Of a DNA stretch of 24,142 bases, positions 14,607 to 22,307 are shown piece after piece. Position 1 is the first letter of the stretch. Each line of letters begins with the position of its first letter. The stretch comes from CAYJXJ01 sp964374095 (GTDB taxonomy: Bacteria > Elusimicrobiota > Elusimicrobia > UBA1565 > UBA9628). The notes beneath the pieces were generated by a model, which did no database searches, had not been told where the DNA came from, and saw nothing but the letters and a program-made list of their open reading frames with translations. Position numbers and translations under genes: made by a program. Where the stretch lies: the NCBI GenBank assembly GCA_964374095.1, contig CAYJXJ010000060.1:1-24142 (forward strand), given 5' to 3'.

Positions 14607-15942
14607 GAAGGGAATCCGAGACCGTGGAATTGAAACGCTCCACCTCCGAGCTCAAGGAGGGCGTCGTATCCGTCGCCGCCATCCTCAACAAACACCGCGG
14701 AGGCGAGATCTACTTCGGCGTCCGAAACGACGGCGCGGTGGTCGGCCAGGCCGTCTCCGAGAAGACCTTGCGGGACGTGTCGCGGGCTTTGTCGGAAGCG
14801 ATCGAGCCCCGCATCTATCCCGAAGTCGAGCGGGTGAAGCTGTCCGGGAAGGACTGCATCAAGGTCAGGTTCTCCGGGAACGACGCCCCCTACCTGGCCT
14901 TCGGCCGCGGCTATATGCGTGTCGGCGAAGAGGACCGGCGGCTCTCGGCCAGGGAACTGGAAAGGCTATTCCTGAGCCGGAACAGAGACAACGCCCGGTG
15001 GGAGTCCGAGCTGTCCGACCGGAGGCTGTCGGAGGCGCACGCGCCGACCGTCCGCCGCGCGGTCAAGAAGGCCAACCTCGCCGGCCGGCTCGATTTCAGA
15101 TTCGAGAGCGTCAAAGCCACGCTCAACAAGCTCCAACTCATGCGAGGCGGCCGCCTGCTCAAGGCCGCCGAGGCGCTTTTCTGCGCCGACAACCCGCTGA
15201 AGGTCAAGGCCGCGGTATTCGCCGGAACGGACAAGACCACGTTCCTCGACATCAAGGAGTTCGAGGGGACTATCTTCAGTCTGTTGGACAAGGCGGCGAC
15301 TACGTCAAGGAACACATCGACTGGAGGGTGAAGTTCGGCAAACTGGAGCGCGAGGAGATTCCCGAGGTCCCCATCGACGCCGTGAGGGAGGCGCTGGTCA
15401 ACTCCCTATGCCACAGGGACAACCGGATACCCACCGGCAATGAGGTCGCCATCTTCAAGGACCGGGTGGAGATATACAACCCGGGCGACTTTCCGGAGGG
15501 CTATCGGCCGGAGGATTTCATCAAGGGCCATGAGCGATCCATCCTGCGCAATCCGCTCATCGCCGGAGTGCTCTTCAAGACCAAGGACATCGAGAAGTGG
15601 GGATCAGGCCTCAAACGGATTTCAAAGGAGTGCGCGGCGAGCGGCGTCCGGGTCGAATTCAAGGTCCTCAAGAGCGGCTTCCTGGTGACCTTTCACCGCA
15701 AGCCCGCGGGGAAGGCGGCGCGGGGCACTGTGGTGGAACCTGTGGTGAAAACTGTGGTGAAGACTGGGGAGAAAATAATTACGCTGATCCGGCGCAACCC
15801 AACCATTACGAGAGCTGAGATCGCTCAGCGCACGGGTCTGTCGGTGAGAGGTGTCGAGTGGAACCTCAACGAGTTAAAGAAGGCGGGCATGCTCAAGCGC
15901 GTCGGACCCGATAAGGGCGGGCATTGGGAAGTGGTGAAGTGA
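14603..15942 (+). pseudogene. AlbA_2 (Schlafen-like) / RecG-like regulator with a 1-bp frameshift
   Basis: The N-terminal part (ETVELKRSTSELKEGVVSVAAILNKHRGGEIYFGVRNDGAVVGQ ... YMRVGEEDRRLS) is an AlbA_2 putative DNA-binding domain, about residues 6-130. The frame ends at 15331, but the expected continuation (GDYVKEHIDWRV ... VPIDAVREALVNSLCHRDNR ... RVEIYNPGDFPEGY ... KWGSGLKRI, an ATPase-like C-terminal domain) is found in the -1 frame, followed by a winged helix (TRAEIAQRTGLSVRGVEWNLNELKKAGMLKR) ending at 15942. Adding one G in GGCGGCG near 15290 gives a continuous 446-residue protein. It may be a sequencing error or a true mutation. Such genes often sit beside type I restriction loci, probably as regulators. 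Confidence 0.7.
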
Positions 15943-16217
15943 AGTTTGATCAAGGCGATCATGAAGGGCTCAAAGGGACCAACCTACGCGCGACGAAACA
16001 AAGGGGACAGGAAGGGGACAAAGGGGACATGAGCCGAGTGTCCACCGGAATGGGACATCAATGGGACAAATGGGACGGCCTTGGGCGGACGTTCCACGCG
16101 AGACGGGCGGCGGCCGCACGTGTATCCACACATGTCACCGCACATGTCGCCCAACAAGCTGCCCCACAAGCTGGACACTGGATGGCGGGAAAATAGGTCG
16201 AGGCAGGGAGAGAGCAA
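15943..16217. promoter_or_regulatory. hsdM upstream region with two sets of short repeats
   Basis: This 275-nt leader of the restriction operon contains three copies of AAGGGGACA (16001, 16012, 16021), followed by TGGGACA/G copies (16051, 16062, 16071), and five imperfect 12-bp tandem units (16117-16176). A ribosome site (GGGAGAG) lies before the hsdM ATG. No consensus promoter was recognised. Confidence 0.45.
16117..16176. repeat. Five imperfect 12-bp tandem repeats upstream of hsdM
   Basis: The units are CACGTGTATCCA, CACATGTCACCG, CACATGTCGCCC, AACAAGCTGCCC and CACAAGCTGGAC. The first three contain near-palindromic cores (CACGTG, ACATGT) spaced 12 nt apart, roughly one helical turn, which suits an operator array. 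Confidence 0.6.
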
Positions 16218-17822
16218 ATGGCAAAGGGAAAGACAGCAGTGCGCAAGGAAGGAGCCACGGCCAACCTGGGCTTCGAGGCCAAGCTCTTCCTCGCCGCGGA
16301 CAAGCTCCGCAACAACATGGACGCGGCCGAGTACAAGCATGTCGTTCTCGGCTTGGTCTTTTTGAAGTACATCTCCGACGTCTTCGAGGAGAAGCACGAG
16401 GATCTCGTCAAAGAGGTCTCCGATCCCGGCGGCGCGTCGTACGTCAAGGAGCCCGAAGCGCGCTGGAGAACCTTGGAGGATAGGGACGAATACCTGGCCG
16501 ACAACATCTTTTGGGTGCCGAAGGAGGCTCGCTGGGCGTTCCTCCAGGCCAACGCCAAGAAGCCGGCCATCGGCAAGCTGGTCGACGACGCCATGGCGGC
16601 GGTCGAGCGCGACAACCCCTCGCTCAAGGGCGTGCTCCCCAAGGACTTCGCGCGCCAGGGCCTCGACAAGCACCGCTTGGGCGAGTTGATCGACCTCATC
16701 GCCACCATCGGCCTCGGCGGCAAGGAGCATCGTTCCAAGGACGTGCTGGGGCGCGTCTACGAGTATTTCCTCTCCCAGTTCGCCAGCGCCGAGGGCAAGA
16801 AGGGCGGGCAGTTCTACACGCCGTCCTGCGTCGTGCGCGTGCTGGTCGGGATGCTGGCGCCCTACAAGGGCCGGGTCTTCGATCCATGCTGCGGCTCCGG
16901 CGGCATGTTCGTGCAGAGCGAGAAGTTCGTCGAGGCCCACGGCGGCAGGATCGGGGACATCAGCATCTACGGCCAGGAGTCGAACCACACGACGTGGCGG
17001 CTCGCCAAGATGAACCTGGCCATCCGCGGCATCGACGGCGACCTCGGCCGGGAGCACGCCGACGCCTTCCACCGCGACCAGCACAAGGACCTGAAGGCCG
17101 ACTACGTGCTGGCCAACCCGCCGTTCAACGACAGCGACTGGCGCGGCGACCTGCTGAAGGAGGACGGCCGCTGGAAATACGGAGCGCCGCCGGCCTCCAA
17201 CGCCAACTTCGCCTGGGTCCAGAACTTCATCCACCATCTCGCGCCCAACGGCATGACGGGCTTCGTGCTGGCCAACGGCTCCATGTCCTCCAACCAGTCC
17301 GGCGAGGGCGAGATCCGAAAGGCCATCATCGAGGCCGACCTCGTGGACTGTATGGTGGCCATGCCCGGCCAACTTTTCTACTCGACCCAGATTCCAGTGT
17401 GCCTGTGGTTCCTCACGCGCAACAAGCGCGACAAGCGCTTTCGCGAGCGCGCGGGCGAGACCCTCTTCATCGACGCGCGCAAGCTCGGCGCCTTGATCGA
17501 CCGGGTTCACCGGGAACTGACTGATGAGGACATCGTCAAGATCGCCGGGACCTACCACGCTTGGCGCGGCGACAAGGGGGCGGCCAAGTATGCCGACTTA
17601 CTGGGGTTCTCTAAGGCCGCGAAGACAGCAGAGATTCGAGAGCATGGCTATGTGCTTACGCCCGGACGATACGTGGGCGCGGAGGAAGCCAAGGACGACG
17701 GCGAGCCCTTTGAAGACAAGATGCGCCGCCTCACCGCTCAGCTCAATGAGCAGTTCGCCGAGTCGGCAAAGCTGGAACCGGCCATTCGCGCCAACCTCAA
17801 GAAGGTAGGCTATGGGTTCTAA
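16218..17822 (+). CDS. hsdM: Type I restriction-modification system methyltransferase subunit HsdM
   Basis: 534 residues. The N-terminal helical HsdM domain (FEAKLFLAADKLRNNMDAAEYKHVVLGLVFLKYISDVFE, 19-57) precedes the N6-adenine methylase domain: GGQFYTPSCVVRVLV (197-210), motif I FDPCCGSGGMF (221-231) for S-adenosylmethionine and catalytic motif IV NPPF (300-303). It methylates adenine in the sequence chosen by HsdS, protecting host DNA. The ATG has GGAG at suitable distance. It is the first gene of the operon and overlaps the next gene by 11 nt. All motifs are intact. Confidence 0.96.
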   Translation: MAKGKTAVRKEGATANLGFEAKLFLAADKLRNNMDAAEYKHVVLGLVFLKYISDVFEEKHEDLVKEVSDPGGASYVKEPEARWRTLEDRDEYLADNIFWVPKEARWAFLQANAKKPAIGKLVDDAMAAVERDNPSLKGVLPKDFARQGLDKHRLGELIDLIATIGLGGKEHRSKDVLGRVYEYFLSQFASAEGKKGGQFYTPSCVVRVLVGMLAPYKGRVFDPCCGSGGMFVQSEKFVEAHGGRIGDISIYGQESNHTTWRLAKMNLAIRGIDGDLGREHADAFHRDQHKDLKADYVLANPPFNDSDWRGDLLKEDGRWKYGAPPASNANFAWVQNFIHHLAPNGMTGFVLANGSMSSNQSGEGEIRKAIIEADLVDCMVAMPGQLFYSTQIPVCLWFLTRNKRDKRFRERAGETLFIDARKLGALIDRVHRELTDEDIVKIAGTYHAWRGDKGAAKYADLLGFSKAAKTAEIREHGYVLTPGRYVGAEEAKDDGEPFEDKMRRLTAQLNEQFAESAKLEPAIRANLKKVGYGF

Positions 17823-18972
17823 GCGTGGCGCGGGAGCAATTCGGGAGTCAGCGACTCCCGGCTTCAGGAAGGTCGCCGACTTCGACTCGTTAGTCAGCGC
17901 GATCGTTCACGTTCATGAATCGCTTAAGTTTCAAGCGGCCCAGGCCGTGAACGTCTCGTTGACTCTTCGGAATTGGCTGATCGGTTGCCGCATCGTCGAA
18001 TACGAACATAACGGCAAAGATAGGTCCAGGTACGGCGAGAAGATGATCGATCTACTGGCCGAGAAGCTGACTAGGCAGGGCATCTTGAACTGCGACCGCC
18101 GCCAACTCTACCGCTACCGCGACTTCTTCCTCGCGTTCCCAAAGATTGTGGGGACGCTGTCCCCGCAATTGCGCCACCTCTTGCCCGGCAAGATACCACC
18201 GGGCGAGAAAGTGGGGACGCTGTCCCCACAATTGGGATTCCCTTCTGAAGAGATCATCACTCGACTGTCCTATAGCCACTTCGAGGAACTAAGCGAACTG
18301 AAAGAGCCGCTTCAACGCGCTTTCTACCAAGTCGAGTGCATCAAGGGTAACTGGTCCGTTCGCGAGCTGAAAAGGCAGATCGGGAGCCTTTACTACGAGC
18401 GCGCAGGCTTGTCCAAGAACAAGAAGAAGCTGTCGAAGTTAACCCAAGCCAAGGCCCAGCGGCAGACCGCGAAGGACATCATCCGCGATCCTTACGTCTT
18501 CGAGTTCCTGGGCCTCAAGCCCAAGGAGGTCATGGGCGAGTCGGACTTGGAGAACGCGCTGCTCGACAAGTTGGAGACTTTTCTGCTCGAACTCGGTCAC
18601 GGCTTCTGCTTCGAGGCGCGGCAGAAGCGAATCCTCATCGACGGCGAGCACTTCTTCGTCGATCTCGTCTTCTACCACAGGATTTTGAAGTGCCATGTCC
18701 TTATCGAGCTCAAGGCCGACGACTTCAAGCACGAGCATCTTGGGCAGCTCAACACCTACGTCAGCTGGTACGGCAAGCATGAGATGTCCGAGAGCGACAA
18801 TCCGCCCGTGGGCATTCTGCTTTGCACGAAAAAGAGCCGCGCCCTGGTCGAGTACGCCTTGGCCGGAATCGACAACCGGCTCTTCGTCTCGAAGTACCAG
18901 CTCGAGCTGCCGAAGAAAGAAGAGATCCGAAGGTTCCTGGAGAAGCAGATCGAAAAGGAGCTTGGACAGTGA
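17812..18972 (+). CDS. PD-(D/E)XK nuclease of the YhcG/DUF1016 family
   Basis: 386 residues. The N-terminal DUF1016_N helical domain (about 22-205, with NWLIGCRIVEYEHNGKDRSRYGEKMIDLLAEKL) precedes a PD-(D/E)XK nuclease domain with Asp284 (FFVDLVFYH), Glu299 and Lys301 (VLIELKADDF) and a GQLNTYVSWY helix. Proteins of this family occur within type I restriction loci, but their exact role is not settled. The start overlaps hsdM by 11 nt, so it belongs to the operon. Oddly, residues 113-120 and 134-141 both read VGTLSPQL, encoded by a duplicated palindromic GTGGGGACGCTGTCCCC element inside the gene. Confidence 0.88.
   Translation: MGSKRGAGAIRESATPGFRKVADFDSLVSAIVHVHESLKFQAAQAVNVSLTLRNWLIGCRIVEYEHNGKDRSRYGEKMIDLLAEKLTRQGILNCDRRQLYRYRDFFLAFPKIVGTLSPQLRHLLPGKIPPGEKVGTLSPQLGFPSEEIITRLSYSHFEELSELKEPLQRAFYQVECIKGNWSVRELKRQIGSLYYERAGLSKNKKKLSKLTQAKAQRQTAKDIIRDPYVFEFLGLKPKEVMGESDLENALLDKLETFLLELGHGFCFEARQKRILIDGEHFFVDLVFYHRILKCHVLIELKADDFKHEHLGQLNTYVSWYGKHEMSESDNPPVGILLCTKKSRALVEYALAGIDNRLFVSKYQLELPKKEEIRRFLEKQIEKELGQ
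18148..18234. repeat. Duplicated palindromic element inside the nuclease gene
   Basis: Two 24-bp copies (18148-18171 and 18211-18234), differing at one base, start with the palindrome GTGGGGAC-GCT-GTCCCC and end in CAATTG. They are 63 bp apart (21 codons, frame-preserving). A further GCCCGG/CCGGGC inverted repeat lies between them. The structure resembles an in-frame REP-like insertion. Confidence 0.7.
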
Positions 18973-19019
18973 CGAGTCAGTGGGCCACTGCTAAGACAGG
19001 AGGCGGCGCAGAGCTCAAC

Positions 19020-19426
19020 TCCGAAGCTATTGGGCGAGCCTGGCCCTTTCGTGCGTCTCGAGAGTTCGCGGCCTTGACATCGCAGTTTGCGATGTCAAAG
19101 AAGGGGCGCGGCGGCCGGCGGACCTTGCCGTTCGCGTTCACCGAGCACGGAGCGGTCCTGGCGCCAATATCCTCAACAGCCCGCGCGCCGTTCAGATGAG
19201 CGTGTTCGTCGTACGGGCCTTCGCGCGCATGCGCGCGACGCTCACGGATTCGCGCGACTTGGCTCCCAAGCTGGCGGCGCTTGAAAAGGAACTTAAGAAA
19301 CGGCTCGACGTCCACGAAGCCGTCATCGGGGACATACTCAGGCGCGTCATGGACATCCTTGATCCGCCGCCTGTGCCCGAGCCGAAGCGCCGCCAGATCG
19401 GATTTGGCGCGAAGGACCGCCCGTGA
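19020..19426 (+). pseudogene. Decayed ORF6N-domain DNA-binding protein
   Basis: The stretch reads EFAALTSQFAMSKKGRGGRRTLPFAFTEHGAVLA in one frame and then NILNSPRAVQMSVFVVRAFARMRATL ... KRRQIGFGAKDRP in the -1 frame. Together these match the second half of ORF6N proteins (LTSQ...RGGRR..PFAFTE.G......LNS.RAVQ.....RAF). The N-terminal half of the ORF6N domain is missing or scrambled (RAWPFRASREF seems the last trace), and one base is missing near 19168 in GGCGCC. So the gene is both truncated and frameshifted. It lies between the nuclease gene and hsdS; ORF6N genes are often found in prophages and within restriction loci. Confidence 0.75.
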
Positions 19427-19483
19427 CGACGTTCCACTCGAAGCTCGACGCCGTTATCGTGGCAAACTTGATGGTCTTGGGGC

Positions 19484-20746
19484 ATGACCGCTAAGACTCT
19501 GGCACAAGTCGCCGACATAACAATGGGGCAGTCCCCACCTGGGGATTCTGTGCAGTCATCTCCAACGGGGTTGCCTCTTTTGAACGGCCCTACGGAGTTT
19601 GGGCCGCACCACCCGACTCCAGTTCAATACACAGGTGACGGACGAAAATGCGCGCGGGCTGGAGACATTCTCTTTTGCGTGCGCGGCTCGACCACGGGTC
19701 GGATGAACTGGGCAGACCGGGACTACGCCATTGGCCGGGGTGTGGCTTCCATTCGGCACAAGTCTAATCCCGAGCTCCAACCGCTGGTTCGCGCAGTAAT
19801 AGAAATGGAGCTTCCGCAACTGCTCGTGCAGACTACGGGTTCCACTTTCCCTAATGTGTCATCGACTCAGCTTGGCGGGATTTCGTTTCCCGATATCCTC
19901 CTAGGTGAACAACGCGCCATCGCCCATATCCTTGGGACGCTGGATGACAAGATCGACCTCAACCGCCGCATGAACGAGACGCTGGAGGCCATGGCGCGGT
20001 CAATCTTCAAGTCTTGGTTCGTGGATTTTGAGCCCGTGCGGGACAGAGCCGAGGGACGAAACACGGGCCTGCCGAAGAATATTGCCGACCTCTTTCCCAA
20101 TTCGCTTGTCGAGTCAGATTTGGGACCGATCCCGAAAGGATGGAAGGTCAGCTCAGCAGCCGATATAGCCGAGATCAACGCTTGCACACTCGGCCGAGCA
20201 GATGTGCTGGACATCATCGACTATGTTGAGATCAGCGAGGTTATGCGGGGTGAAGTTGCAACGGTTACTCGGTACAATAGAGGCTCGGAGCCGAGTCGAG
20301 CGCGCAGACGGTTGCGACACGGCGATACCGTTCTTTCGACCGTTAGGCCGGATAGAGGCGCGTTCTTCTTGTGCCTGCACCCGTCCGGAAGCCTTATCGC
20401 GTCGACTGGCTTTGCAGTCCTCTCCCCTAGAGGCGGCCATTGGGCTTTCCTCTATTCCTCTCTCACCCAACCCGAGTTTGGAGAGAGCCTTGGAAGGCTG
20501 GCAGATGGTGGAGCTTATCCGGCCATTCGCCCTGAAGCGATAATCGGGCTCCCCCTGGTGGTCCCTAATAATGCGCCGATTCTCGCGGCCTTCGAGAAGT
20601 TGGCGCGGCCGCTCTTTGAACTCGCAGCGCAGAACCGCACCGAGGCCAAGACCCTGGCATCCCTGCGCGACACCCTGCTCCCCAAACTTCTTTCCGGCGA
20701 AATCCGTATCCAGGCCGCCGAGAAAACCGTTGAGGTTGCCACATGA
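19484..20746 (+). CDS. hsdS: Type I restriction-modification system specificity subunit HsdS
   Basis: 420 residues with the usual two target recognition domains and two conserved helical spacers. TRD1 covers about 1-140 (LAQVADITMGQSPPG ... GISFPDILLGEQRAIAHILGTLDDKIDLNRRMNETLEAMARSIFKSWFVDFEPV, ending with the central spacer). TRD2 starts at LGPIPKGWKVSSAADIAEI (about 212) and ends in the second spacer (LAAFEKLARPLFELAAQNRTEAKTLASLRDTLLPKLLSGEI). It determines the bipartite DNA target of the complex. The ATG has only a weak ribosome site. The stop overlaps the TcmP start by 4 nt. It appears full-length. Confidence 0.94.
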   Translation: MTAKTLAQVADITMGQSPPGDSVQSSPTGLPLLNGPTEFGPHHPTPVQYTGDGRKCARAGDILFCVRGSTTGRMNWADRDYAIGRGVASIRHKSNPELQPLVRAVIEMELPQLLVQTTGSTFPNVSSTQLGGISFPDILLGEQRAIAHILGTLDDKIDLNRRMNETLEAMARSIFKSWFVDFEPVRDRAEGRNTGLPKNIADLFPNSLVESDLGPIPKGWKVSSAADIAEINACTLGRADVLDIIDYVEISEVMRGEVATVTRYNRGSEPSRARRRLRHGDTVLSTVRPDRGAFFLCLHPSGSLIASTGFAVLSPRGGHWAFLYSSLTQPEFGESLGRLADGGAYPAIRPEAIIGLPLVVPNNAPILAAFEKLARPLFELAAQNRTEAKTLASLRDTLLPKLLSGEIRIQAAEKTVEVAT

Positions 20747-21588
20747 CTCTGCGGGAAGGAGTTCGCTTTGACGCTATCAACTACTGGTCCGAGATCAAGC
20801 TCGACATACTGAAGGACTACGCTGCGGCCTATTCCACAATTTTCGGCTCCCATAAGCAGGCGATTTTCCAGCATGTCTATATGGACGCCTTCGCGGGGGC
20901 AGGACTCAGCCTGTCTCGGTCCACGGGAGAATACGTGGCTGGAAGCCCGATGAATGCCCTGTTGGTTCAACCCGGGTTCAAGGAGTTCTATTTCATCGAC
21001 CTGGATGGGGACAGGGTGGCTCAACTTCGCAAACTTTCGGGAGCGCGGTCCGATGTCCACATATACCACGGCGACTGCAACACAGTGTTGCTCAACGATG
21101 TCTTCCCCAACGTCAAGTTCGCTCAGTTCCGCAGAGGGCTGTGCCTCCTGGACCCGTACGGCCTTCATTTGGACTGGAAGGTCATTGAGCAGGCGGGGAC
21201 GATGAAAACCATCGACCTCTTCCTGAATTTTCCCATCATGGACATGAATCGCAATGCTTTCTGGCGGAACCCTGAAAAGGTCGACCCCCAGAGCATCGCG
21301 CGGATGACGACCTTTTGGGGGGACGACAGTTGGCGCAAGGTTGCCTATCAAAAGGTCGACACACTCTTTGGCGTGGAAGATGAGAAGGCCCCAAATGAAG
21401 TGATCGCCCAGGCCTTTCGCGAACGTCTTCAAAAGACGGCAAAATTCGCCAGGGTGCCGCCGCCGCTCCCAATGCGGAATTCAAAAGGAGCCATTGTCTA
21501 TTACCTCTTCTTCGCATCGCAGAAAAAGGTCGCCGCGAATATCGTGAAGTCCATCTTCAAAAAATATCAGGACCGGGGGGCCGCCTGA
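20743..21588 (+). CDS. tcmP: Three-Cys-motif partner protein TcmP-like (methyltransferase fold)
   Basis: 281 residues. The N-terminus (YWSEIKLDILKDYAAAYSTIF) and DAFAGAG (48-54), FIDLDGDRV (84-92) and GLCLLDPYGLHLDW match the TcmP family. These motifs resemble methyltransferase motif I (D-x-F-x-G-x-G), the acidic motif II and a D-P-Y-G motif IV, so a SAM-dependent methyltransferase-like fold is likely. The family is named for its association with proteins bearing three conserved cysteines, and one such gene follows at once (1-nt overlap). The start overlaps hsdS by 4 nt. Its substrate is unknown; inside a restriction operon, action on DNA or on the partner is an inference. Confidence 0.82.
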   Translation: MTLREGVRFDAINYWSEIKLDILKDYAAAYSTIFGSHKQAIFQHVYMDAFAGAGLSLSRSTGEYVAGSPMNALLVQPGFKEFYFIDLDGDRVAQLRKLSGARSDVHIYHGDCNTVLLNDVFPNVKFAQFRRGLCLLDPYGLHLDWKVIEQAGTMKTIDLFLNFPIMDMNRNAFWRNPEKVDPQSIARMTTFWGDDSWRKVAYQKVDTLFGVEDEKAPNEVIAQAFRERLQKTAKFARVPPPLPMRNSKGAIVYYLFFASQKKVAANIVKSIFKKYQDRGAA

Positions 21589-22307
21589 TGGCGCAATCTT
21601 CCATCGAATGGACCGAGTCCACCTGGAACCCTCTCACGGGCTGCACCAAGATCAGCCCGGGCTGCAAGTTTTGCTACGCGGAACGGATGGCTAAGAGACT
21701 CCACGGCATGGGCCAGGCGCGCTATGCAAACGGATTCAAGCTGACTCTCCAGGAGGATGTCCTGGAGCTGCCGCTGTCGTGGAGGAAGCCCCAACTCATC
21801 TTCGTCAACTCCATGAGCGACATGTTCCACAAAGATGTTCCAAAGCAATTCATCCTGCGAATCTTCGAGGTAATGCGGCGGGCGTCATGGCACCAGTTCC
21901 AGATACTGACGAAGCGATCCGACCGGCTCTTGGATATTTCACCGGAAGTCGACTGGCCGGAGAACGTCTGGATGGGTGTTAGTGTGGAGAGCATGGACTA
22001 CACCTTTCGCATAGATAATCTTAGGCGGACAGGAGCCGCAGTCAAATTTCTTTCTCTGGAACCTCTCCTCGGCCCGCTCCCAAAGCTGGACCTCCGCGGG
22101 ATCGACTGGGTGATCGTGGGGGGCGAGTCGGGACCCGGCGCACGATCCATGGACGCCGAGTGGGCCATCGAAATTAAGACCCAGTGCCGTAAGGCTCGGG
22201 TTCCCTTTTTCTTCAAGCAGTGGGGCGGCTTCAACAAAAAGAAGGCGGGCCGCCTGCTTGAGGGACGCACCTGGGACGAACTGCCAAAGGTTGTGGAATT
22301 CGCATGA
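21588..22307 (+). CDS. Three-Cys-motif protein, phage Gp37/Gp68 family (DUF5131)
   Basis: 239 residues. The N-terminal signature EWTESTWNPLTGCTKISPGCKFCYAERMAKRL carries Cys19, Cys26 and Cys29 (C-x6-C-x2-C), followed by IFVNSMSDMFHKDVP, QILTKRSDRL, WMGVSVES and FLSLEPLLGPLPKLDLRGIDWVIVGGESGPGARSMD, all hallmarks of the Gp37/Gp68 family. Three closely spaced cysteines suggest an iron-sulfur cluster, possibly of radical-SAM type, but this is not proven by sequence. It starts within the TcmP stop (TGATG) and its stop overlaps the hsdR start (ATGA), so it is translated in series with the restriction genes. Confidence 0.85.
   Translation: MAQSSIEWTESTWNPLTGCTKISPGCKFCYAERMAKRLHGMGQARYANGFKLTLQEDVLELPLSWRKPQLIFVNSMSDMFHKDVPKQFILRIFEVMRRASWHQFQILTKRSDRLLDISPEVDWPENVWMGVSVESMDYTFRIDNLRRTGAAVKFLSLEPLLGPLPKLDLRGIDWVIVGGESGPGARSMDAEWAIEIKTQCRKARVPFFFKQWGGFNKKKAGRLLEGRTWDELPKVVEFA

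Noticed and set aside
15280..15331. Programmed -1 frameshift in the AlbA_2 gene
   Set aside because: No slippery heptamer of the X-XXY-YYZ type at the junction; a one-base loss in a GC run is simpler.
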